DNA from: an uncultured Acetatifactor sp.
Lineage (GTDB): Bacteria > Bacillota > Clostridia > Lachnospirales > Lachnospiraceae
DNA length: 64,000 nt
Direction of reading: 5' to 3'
Assembly (NCBI GenBank): GCA_910586485.1
Contig: CAJUIA010000001.1
Location: 124,001 to 188,000, forward strand
The position numbers and the translations under genes were made by a program. Numbering within the stretch: the first letter of the stretch is position 1; each line of letters starts with the position of its first letter. Shown piece after piece: positions 34,273 to 40,973 of the stretch. The notes below the pieces were generated by a model. The model was not told where the DNA came from, searched no databases, and was given only the letters and a program-made list of their open reading frames with translations.

Positions 34273-36216
34273 ATGATGGAAAGACAAGCAGGGGGCAGGG
34301 CCGCAGGAGGCCATCTGCAGGCAATGAAAAATATAGGGGAAAATCTGTTTATCGTGATCCTGGCCTTTTATCCCCTGCGTCATGTGCAATGGGGTCTGGA
34401 TCTTATGGATACAGGCTATAATTATGCAAATTATACTTACATGGGGACGGAGCATATGGATCCCATGTGGCTGTTTTCTACCTGGCTTTCCAATGCGGCA
34501 GGGCATCTGCTTACAAAGCTGCCGGGCGGGGGCACCCTTGTGGGAATGAATATTTACACGGCACTGTTTGTCAGTCTGCTGGCAGTACTGTGCTATTTGT
34601 TCTGTACAAAAAAGCTGAACATCCGTCCCTGGACAGCGTTTTTGGGGGAGATGGCGGCAGTCAGCCTTTGCTGGTGCCCCACGGCGCTTTTATATAATTA
34701 TATGACTTATGTATTGTTTACAGGATGCTTTATATTGTTATATTATGGCTTAACAAAAGACAGGAAGGGGTATCTGATTGCGGCTGGTGTCTGCCTGGGA
34801 GCCAATGTGCTGGTGCGGTTCTCCAACCTGCCGGAGGCGGCGATGATTCTGGCAGTATGGTTTTATGACTTTTTATGGGACCGGGAGGAAAAACAGGAAA
34901 ACAGGAGAAAATCAGAGAACAGTCAAAAGCCGGAGGGATTCTGGCGGAAGCTGTTCCGGCATACGGGCTGGTGTCTGCTGGGGTATCTGGCGGCGCTTTT
35001 CGTATTGCTGGGGATGATCCACATTCGTTATGGTCTTGGGGAATATGCGGCAGGGATTACCCGTCTGTTTGCCATGACGGATACGGCTACGGATTACCGG
35101 GCCGTGGATATGGTGCGCAATATGCTGCGGGACTATACTGAGAATTTTTACTGGCTGATCCGTATGGGGGCCTTTCTGGCGGCAGGAACGGCGCTGGCTT
35201 TGTTTGCAGGGCTGCTTAAGATAAAAGGAAGGGCGGCAGGGATGGTAAAGCGGATCGTGCAGGCGGCATGTATTGCACTGGCTGCACTGATGGCGGGATG
35301 GCTTTATTATAGGGACAGCGAGGGCCTGCGAGTTCCTTTTTGTACCTTGGATTTTTGTGATTACGCATCCATGCGCAGGCCGGGAATCCTGTTTTTGATG
35401 TTGACCATATTCATTGCCGCAATCAGGGTATTTCATCCCAAGAGCAGGAAGGAAGACAGGCTGCTAGGCAGTATGCTGATTCTGGTGATTTTCCTGACCT
35501 CCATCGGAAGCAATAACAGGACCTATCCCAGCATAAACAATCTGTTTATCGCAGCACCCTACACATTGCAGGCCTGCTTTGCATTCCTGTCAAGGTATCG
35601 AGATAAAAAAATATCACGCGTTACGATTCCTGTATTTCCCGTTAAGTGCATTTTATCTGCATTTCTGATCATATGCTGTATTCAGTTTACCGGATTCGGA
35701 ATAAAGTTTGCATTTGCCGAGGCGACAGGAGTGAGAGACATCAGCGCAGGCGTGGACAATAACGAAATCCTTAAGAATGTGAAGATGTCGGAGGAAAAAG
35801 CCCAATGGATGAGCTCCGTTACTGCCTTTGTAAAGGAAAACGGGCTGCAGGGGCAGGAGGTGATACTTTACGGAACGCCCCTTACGCTGGCGATCCCGTC
35901 CCTGTCCTATTATCTGCAAATGCCTGCCGCTTTTAATCCCTGGATCAATCTGCCTTCCTACAGCTATGAGGTAATGGAAGCGGATCTGCATGAGCTGGGG
36001 GAGGAAACGCCGGTGGTTCTGCTGGAAAATGCTTCCGCGCTGTATGCGGAGGGCGGCAGACAGGCATTGGCTGAGGCTGGGATGAATGAGTCGGCGGCGG
36101 AGGCTGTGGCAGAGGATAAAAAGCTGCGGCTGATATTGAATTTTATGGAGCAGCATGGCTATGTGCAGACCTTTCGCAATGAAAAGTTTTCTATTTATCA
36201 GTGTGAAACGGATTGA
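34273..36216 (+). CDS. Large integral membrane protein, GT-C glycosyltransferase-like
   Basis: A 647-residue protein with about a dozen hydrophobic segments. After the first span there is an acidic loop motif (GLDLMDTGYNYANYTYM) at the place where GT-C enzymes keep their catalytic Asp, and the last 150 residues form an extracytoplasmic domain. This suggests a polyprenyl-linked sugar transferase or a related glycan enzyme; the family is not certain. The start could be 34273 or the next ATG at 34276, both after GAGAGGATAG. It lies directly downstream of the acyltransferase gene. Confidence 0.6.
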   Translation: MMERQAGGRAAGGHLQAMKNIGENLFIVILAFYPLRHVQWGLDLMDTGYNYANYTYMGTEHMDPMWLFSTWLSNAAGHLLTKLPGGGTLVGMNIYTALFVSLLAVLCYLFCTKKLNIRPWTAFLGEMAAVSLCWCPTALLYNYMTYVLFTGCFILLYYGLTKDRKGYLIAAGVCLGANVLVRFSNLPEAAMILAVWFYDFLWDREEKQENRRKSENSQKPEGFWRKLFRHTGWCLLGYLAALFVLLGMIHIRYGLGEYAAGITRLFAMTDTATDYRAVDMVRNMLRDYTENFYWLIRMGAFLAAGTALALFAGLLKIKGRAAGMVKRIVQAACIALAALMAGWLYYRDSEGLRVPFCTLDFCDYASMRRPGILFLMLTIFIAAIRVFHPKSRKEDRLLGSMLILVIFLTSIGSNNRTYPSINNLFIAAPYTLQACFAFLSRYRDKKISRVTIPVFPVKCILSAFLIICCIQFTGFGIKFAFAEATGVRDISAGVDNNEILKNVKMSEEKAQWMSSVTAFVKENGLQGQEVILYGTPLTLAIPSLSYYLQMPAAFNPWINLPSYSYEVMEADLHELGEETPVVLLENASALYAEGGRQALAEAGMNESAAEAVAEDKKLRLILNFMEQHGYVQTFRNEKFSIYQCETD

Positions 36217-36283
36217 CAGATTTGGTCGAAATGCTAAAATGGAATTATAAATTTATAAAATTTACATAAAGGAGAGACATGCC

Positions 36284-36886
36284 ATGGGTTCCTATTACTT
36301 ACATACCAGAACGGAGAGCGTGGAGCTGCCGTATTCCTTTCAGTGTGAGCAATGCGGTCAGGACAGCGGTGTCCGGCGGGTGACCATTACCGGAGAGGCG
36401 GAGGAAAAGAATTACCGCAAGCAGTTAAACGACGCGGAGGAAGACAGACTGCATGAGAAGGCACATGTTAATCTGGTGCAGAAGGTGTATGAGATTTACG
36501 AAAGCGTTACGCAAAAGCAGATTATTCCCACAGATTTTTCGGACAAATGCCCTCATTGTCAAAAGCCCCAGTCCTGGGCGCTGGCAGGCCTGAAAAAGAA
36601 AATGTTTGAGAATCCCATCGTCTGTCTTGCTGTTGGCGCATTTTTTGGTGTGATCGGATTGATCGGACGTAATTTTGCGGACATGGAGTATGTGACCATT
36701 CCCATTATCATCGGAATTTTCGGTGCGGGTGTCGTAGCTGCGCTGATTTCGCTTATTTGGAATATTATCAAGATTCAGAGCAAGGTTAAAAATACATCCT
36801 TAAGCCTGCAGAAGCGTCTGCCGGTGATTCAGTGGGAAGCCGTTCAGCATCTTTTGGCTGAGGTTGATCACAACGGAAAAAAGTGA
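36284..36886 (+). CDS. Zinc-ribbon membrane protein of unknown function
   Basis: A 200-residue protein. Two CxxC pairs, CEQC (Cys21, Cys24) and CPHC (Cys89, Cys92), probably form one zinc ribbon split by a long helical insert. Two membrane segments follow (about 111-130 and 137-158), and the C-terminal helix is cytoplasmic. I do not recognise the family. The ATG follows AAAGGAGAGACATGCC. A strong bidirectional terminator follows the stop. Confidence 0.65.
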   Translation: MGSYYLHTRTESVELPYSFQCEQCGQDSGVRRVTITGEAEEKNYRKQLNDAEEDRLHEKAHVNLVQKVYEIYESVTQKQIIPTDFSDKCPHCQKPQSWALAGLKKKMFENPIVCLAVGAFFGVIGLIGRNFADMEYVTIPIIIGIFGAGVVAALISLIWNIIKIQSKVKNTSLSLQKRLPVIQWEAVQHLLAEVDHNGKK

Positions 36887-36896
36887 AAAGGTTTTA

Positions 36897-36935
36897 AAAG
36901 GCCTGCAGCTTATAAAAGCTGCAGGCCTTTGTTTT
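36897..36935. terminator. Bidirectional terminator overlapping the end of asnA
   Basis: AAAGGCCTGCAGCTT (36897-36911) and AAGCTGCAGGCCTTT (36916-36930) form a perfect 15-pair stem with the loop ATAA. T-rich tails lie on both sides (GTTTT on the plus strand, TTTTAAAAC on the minus strand). The asnA stop codon (36910-36912) and its last codons are inside the hairpin. Confidence 0.85.
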
Positions 36936-37920
36936 CCGCTTCTTTCATGACTTCATCAGGCCAAAGAGAGCATTGCACCTCGCCGATATGGGCTTTTCTG
37001 AGGAAAAACATACAGATTCGGGATTGGCCGATGCCGCCGCCGATGGTGTAGGGAAGCTCACCGTTTAACACTGCCTTGTGGAAGGGAAGCTCTGCACGTT
37101 CGGGGCAGCCTGCCTTATCCAGTTGTTCCCGCAGGGCTTTTTCGTCTACACGGATGCCCATGCTGGACAGCTCCAAGGCAATGTCCAAAACGGGATAATA
37201 GACGATGATGTCCGCGTTCAGTGTCCAGTCGTCGTAATCCGGCGCACGCCCGTCGTGAGGCTCGCCGTTTTCCAGCACGTCTCCGATCTGCATGATGCAG
37301 ACGGCACCCTTTGCCTTTGCAATATAATGTTCCCGCTCCTTCGGTGTATAGTCCGGGAACATTTCCTCCAGCTCGGAGGTGGTGATAAAGAAAATGTCGT
37401 GAGGAAGAATCTCTTCTATGTAATCATAATGAATGGACATGTATTTCTCGGTCTTGCGCAGAACCTTGTATACAGTGCGCACGGTATCCTGCAGGGTTTC
37501 CAGGCACCGTTCCTCTTTGGAGATGATCTTTTCCCAGTCCCACTGATCCACGTAGATGGAGTGGATATTGTCCGTCTCTTCGTCCCTGCGGATGGCGCTC
37601 ATGTCCGTGTAAAGCCCCTCTCCCTGGGCAAAGCCGTATTTTTTCAGGGCGTAGCGCTTCCATTTAGCCAAGGACTGTACAATCTCGCCTTCCCTGTCGT
37701 CCTGATATTTGATGTCGAAGGTGACGGGCCGCTCTACGCCGTTTAAATTATCGTTTAAGCCTGACTCCGGAGCTACAAAAAGCGGAGCGGACACGCGCAG
37801 CAGGTGAAGCCTTTCCGCCAGCAGCGTTTGGAAAAAGTCCTTTACCATCTTAATGGCAATCTGGGTATCGTACAGATTCAGTTCGGATTTGTAATTTTGG
37901 GGCAGTGTAAAATTCTTCAT
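36910..37920 (-). CDS. asnA: Aspartate-ammonia ligase
   Basis: A 336-residue AsnA, an asparagine synthetase of class II aminoacyl-tRNA synthetase fold that uses ammonia and ATP. The family pattern is clear: APLFVAPESGLNDNLNGVERPV near residue 45, then KWKRYALKKYG, YTDMSAIRRDE, VDQWDWEK and GGGIGQSRICMFFL near the end. The start ATG at 37920 has AAGATGGTAAGCTT upstream on the minus strand. The C-terminal codons (GLQLL and stop) are read from the terminator stem. It is divergent from the radical SAM operon. Confidence 0.97.
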   Translation of the reverse strand: MKNFTLPQNYKSELNLYDTQIAIKMVKDFFQTLLAERLHLLRVSAPLFVAPESGLNDNLNGVERPVTFDIKYQDDREGEIVQSLAKWKRYALKKYGFAQGEGLYTDMSAIRRDEETDNIHSIYVDQWDWEKIISKEERCLETLQDTVRTVYKVLRKTEKYMSIHYDYIEEILPHDIFFITTSELEEMFPDYTPKEREHYIAKAKGAVCIMQIGDVLENGEPHDGRAPDYDDWTLNADIIVYYPVLDIALELSSMGIRVDEKALREQLDKAGCPERAELPFHKAVLNGELPYTIGGGIGQSRICMFFLRKAHIGEVQCSLWPDEVMKEAENKGLQLL

Positions 37921-38016
37921 AAGCTTACCATCTTTCTGAATTTAATATTTCTAATATTACATTTCTTTTGTAGTATACTCACTTTACATATGGTTTTGCA
38001 ACAGTTTTTTATTTAC

Positions 38017-38063
38017 TTGCAAAATCAGAACGTATGTGCTATTCTAATATAGAACGGACGTTC
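38017..38063 (+). promoter_or_regulatory. Promoter with two LexA (SOS) boxes
   Basis: TTGCAA (38017-38022) and TATTCT (38040-38045) are 17 bases apart. The spacer holds GAACGTATGTGC (38028-38039), one base from the Gram-positive LexA core GAAC-N4-GTTC. A perfect core, GAACGGACGTTC, lies at 38052-38063 over the expected start site. Centres are 24 bases apart. This predicts repression by LexA and induction by DNA damage. Confidence 0.75.
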
Positions 38064-38095
38064 TAAGCACGCGTGCAAATTGCGGGAGAGTGGAG

Positions 38096-39535
38096 ATGAA
38101 AACGGAGATGGATGATTTGGCGGGCGGAAGCATCATGGTAACGAAGTCAGGCACATCAATTAGATCAGACGGGCAGAATATGTCCCTCATGGATAAGCTG
38201 GGGATTCTGGCGGATGCGGCCAAGTATGACGTGGCCTGTACCTCCAGCGGCGTGGACCGTAAGGGTACGGGGGACAGCATCGGCAACTGCGTGGCTGCCG
38301 GCATCTGCCACAGCTTCAGCAGTGACGGCAGGTGTATCTCATTGCTTAAGATACTGCTTACCAATCATTGCATTTACGATTGCAAATACTGCCAGAACCG
38401 CTGTTCTAACGATATTCCCAGGGCGGCCTTTACCCCGGAGGAAATATGCACGCTGACCATGGAGTTTTACCGAAGGAATTATATAGAAGGCCTGTTTTTA
38501 AGCTCCGGTATTTTAAAGAATCCCAGTTTTACGATGGAGCTGATACTTCGGACCATATGGCTTTTACGGAATCAATATCGTTTTAACGGTTATGTTCATG
38601 TGAAGGCCATTCCCGGAGCGGATCCGGAGCTGATTCGGCAGACGGGGTTTCTGGCGGACAGGATGAGCATCAATCTGGAGCTGCCTACGGCGGAAGGACT
38701 ACAAAACCTGGCGCCCAATAAAAACAGAAAGACCATACTGACCCCCATGCGTCAGATTCAGAACGGAATTCAGGAAAACAAAAATGATCTGGTCCTGTAT
38801 CGCAATGCACCTAAGTTTGTGGCAGGCGGGCAGTCCACGCAGATGATCATCGGGGCCACCCCGGAAAATGATTTTCAGATTATCAACGTGGCGGAGAGTC
38901 TGTACCAAAGGTTTGGGCTGAAACGAGTGTTTTACTCGGCCTTTGTCAATGTGACAGGCGATAAAGCCCTTCCGGCGCTGCCGGGAGGACCGCCGCTGCT
39001 AAGAGAGCATAGGCTGTATCAGGCGGACTGGCTGCTTCGGTTTTACGGCTTTCGGGCGGAGGAACTGCTGGACGAGAAGCGTCCCTTTTTCAATGTGATG
39101 CTGGATCCCAAGGAGGACTGGGCAGTACGGCATCTGGAGCAGTTCCCGGTGGAAATTAACAGGGCGCCTATGGAGCTGCTGCTGAGGGTTCCCGGTATTG
39201 GAGTTAAGAGCGCCCGAAGGATTGCTGCGGCCAGGCGCTGTGCAAGCCTGACCTTTGGGGATCTGAAAAAAATGGGCGTGGTATTAAAGCGGGCAGTTTA
39301 CTTCATTACCTGCAGCGGCAGGATGATGTATCCGGTAAAGCTGGACGAGGATTATATTGTGAGAAATCTTACCGATAAAAACGAGCGGATACGGTTTGGC
39401 GCGGACGGCATGACATACCGGCAGATGTCGCTGTTTGACGACGGCAGCTTTGCAGGCGGCGGATTTGCCGGGGGAAGGCCTGTCGTTATGCCTCCGGCGC
39501 AGGAAATTTTGGAGACGGCAGTGGGGCAGCTGTGA
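38096..39535 (+). CDS. Putative DNA modification/repair radical SAM protein
   Basis: A 479-residue protein of the TIGR03916-type family (radical SAM linked to uracil-DNA glycosylase). The radical SAM motif is CIYDCKYC (Cys92, Cys96, Cys99). Before it lie more conserved cysteines (CTSSGVDR, GNCVAAGIC, DGRC). Near residue 360 a helix-hairpin-helix DNA-binding motif is seen (LLRVPGIGVKSARRI). The ATG at 38096 has GGAGAG at a suitable distance; a GTG at 38090 is in frame. The gene is preceded by two SOS boxes and followed by the partner gene of this family, which supports a DNA-repair role. The reaction is not known. Confidence 0.88.
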   Translation: MKTEMDDLAGGSIMVTKSGTSIRSDGQNMSLMDKLGILADAAKYDVACTSSGVDRKGTGDSIGNCVAAGICHSFSSDGRCISLLKILLTNHCIYDCKYCQNRCSNDIPRAAFTPEEICTLTMEFYRRNYIEGLFLSSGILKNPSFTMELILRTIWLLRNQYRFNGYVHVKAIPGADPELIRQTGFLADRMSINLELPTAEGLQNLAPNKNRKTILTPMRQIQNGIQENKNDLVLYRNAPKFVAGGQSTQMIIGATPENDFQIINVAESLYQRFGLKRVFYSAFVNVTGDKALPALPGGPPLLREHRLYQADWLLRFYGFRAEELLDEKRPFFNVMLDPKEDWAVRHLEQFPVEINRAPMELLLRVPGIGVKSARRIAAARRCASLTFGDLKKMGVVLKRAVYFITCSGRMMYPVKLDEDYIVRNLTDKNERIRFGADGMTYRQMSLFDDGSFAGGGFAGGRPVVMPPAQEILETAVGQL

Positions 39536-39615
39536 AAGGAAAGCACTGAGTTCATTAATTGTTTGTGCCGACGCCGGCGGAAAAATGAAACTGATTGCAG
39601 AAATGGAGGCCGGAA

Positions 39616-40368
39616 ATGACGGTATACAGATGTGAAGATTCGCTGGAAAGCATTTTTACAGCAATTTATCTTTCTTATGAGGAAGACAGGGATGCAGAGG
39701 ATACCTGCCTGGCTCTGGACGATGAGCCCCTGCTGTTTGCGGAGGATGTGCATGTACAGGCGGATCCTGCCAGGGCGGTAAAGGTTATGCGGACACTGGA
39801 AAGGCGTTTTGGAGAAGAGGACTATTTACAGGTATGTACGGCCCTTGCCTCAACGGATGCTAAAAAGGCACAGGCGGTCTACAGAACAGTAGTAAAGGGG
39901 CTGGACGAAAGATGTGCCAGAGGTCATCTTTTTGATGATTTAACGGATCAGTATGTGATGCAGACATTTTCCCTGGCCAGGAAGGCCGGCAGAGAGATTG
40001 GTTATCTGAGAGAATTTCTGCGGTTTCAGGAATTGGAAAACGGTATATTATATGCTAAGATCGGACCGAAAGCCAATGCACTTACCTTTTTAATGCCCCA
40101 TTTTGCTGACAGGCTGCCCATTGAAAACTTTGTGATTCACGACAGCACCAGAAATATTTTCGGGATTCATCCTGAAAAGCGGCAATGGTATCTGCTTTCC
40201 GGGGATGAGGGAAAAGAGCCTGTGCTTCGTTTTTCAAAGGAGGAAGCGGAATATCAGGAGCTGTTTCGCCATTTCTGTCGGACAATTTCCATAAAGGACA
40301 GGGAAAATTACAAGCTGCAGAGGAATATGCTGCCGCTGAGATTTCGGGAATATATGATTGAGTTTTGA
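39616..40368 (+). CDS. DUF4130/TIGR03915 partner of the radical SAM repair protein
   Basis: A 250-residue protein of the family always found beside the radical SAM protein (TIGR03915-like). Visible pattern: MTVYRCEDSLESIFTAIYLS at the start, DLTDQYVMQTFSLARKAGRE, then ILYAKIGPKANALTFLMPHF, then FVIHDSTRNIFGIHP. In many bacteria this protein is fused to a uracil-DNA glycosylase-like domain; here the protein ends after the first domain, so any glycosylase partner must be elsewhere. The ATG at 39616 has GGAGG six bases before it. It is 80 bases after the radical SAM gene and very likely cotranscribed from the SOS promoter. Confidence 0.85.
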   Translation: MTVYRCEDSLESIFTAIYLSYEEDRDAEDTCLALDDEPLLFAEDVHVQADPARAVKVMRTLERRFGEEDYLQVCTALASTDAKKAQAVYRTVVKGLDERCARGHLFDDLTDQYVMQTFSLARKAGREIGYLREFLRFQELENGILYAKIGPKANALTFLMPHFADRLPIENFVIHDSTRNIFGIHPEKRQWYLLSGDEGKEPVLRFSKEEAEYQELFRHFCRTISIKDRENYKLQRNMLPLRFREYMIEF

Positions 40369-40546
40369 CTGCCAAAGATGCTTTGTGTATTTTGGTCGGG
40401 AAGTATAAAAATGTATTTTCCGTACAGGCGCCCGGATATGTAGAATAGCTAAAATAGACAAAAGCAGGAAGGCGGCAGGCAGGGCTGTGGGCAAATTTGA
40501 TAAAAACAGACAAAATCCGTAAAAAAAGGGAGAAAAATCTGATTGC

Positions 40547-40584
40547 GGAAAACGCTTTACATCTGGAATTATTTTGCATATAAT
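40547..40584 (+). promoter_or_regulatory. Promoter with candidate cre (CcpA) site before the HPr-like gene
   Basis: TTTACA (40556-40561), 17 bases, TATAAT (40579-40584): a near-consensus promoter. GGAAAACGCTTTAC (40547-40560) overlaps the -35 box and keeps the cre core GAAAACGCTTT found in the consensus TGAAAACGCTTTCA. CcpA control is inferred from position and similarity. Confidence 0.6.
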
Positions 40585-40637
40585 AGGGAATCATAAAGAT
40601 ATGGTAACTGTTGTTATTATGTGAAAGGATGGTTGAC

Positions 40638-40862
40638 ATGGTCAAGACAATTCGTATGACACAGAACGATGTGCAGCATTTTGTTGACGTGACCTCCAGA
40701 TGTGATTTTGACATCGACATTTCTTACAACAGATATGTAGTGGATGCCAAATCATTTTTAGGAGTTTACGGACTGGATTTCAGAGTGCCTCTGACAGTAT
40801 CTTATGAAGGCTATAATGCCCAGCTGGAAGAGCTTCTTGAAAAGTTTGCAATAGCCTGCTGA
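40638..40862 (+). CDS. HPr/Crh-like protein lacking the active-site histidine loop
   Basis: A 74-residue HPr-fold protein. The second half aligns well with HPr (DIDISYNRYVVDAKSFLGVYGLDF ~ family KSIMGVMSLG), with Ser39 at the position of regulatory Ser46. The N-terminal loop that carries His15 in HPr (GxHARPA) is absent: the sequence runs TQNDVQHFVDVTS. It therefore cannot carry sugar-transport phosphate in the normal way, like Crh of Bacillus, but could be phosphorylated by HPr kinase and act with CcpA. Start: ATG 40638 after AAAGGA; an ATG at 40629 is in frame. A terminator follows. Confidence 0.75.
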   Translation: MVKTIRMTQNDVQHFVDVTSRCDFDIDISYNRYVVDAKSFLGVYGLDFRVPLTVSYEGYNAQLEELLEKFAIAC

Positions 40863-40877
40863 TACATCAAACAACTG

Positions 40878-40920
40878 ACTCCCTGTGAAAGACGGTGTGC
40901 TGTCTTCATGGGGAGTTTTC
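40878..40920 (+). terminator. Rho-independent terminator after the HPr-like gene
   Basis: ACTCCC (40878-40883) pairs with GGGAGT (40911-40916). An inner stem TGAA-A-GAC with GTCTTCA has one bulge. The 3' side continues as TTTTCTTGC. Confidence 0.7.
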
Positions 40921-40973
40921 TTGCTTATAGAGCTGTGCTGCCGGGAAAATAACTGCGTAAGGGGGCGGAGAGC

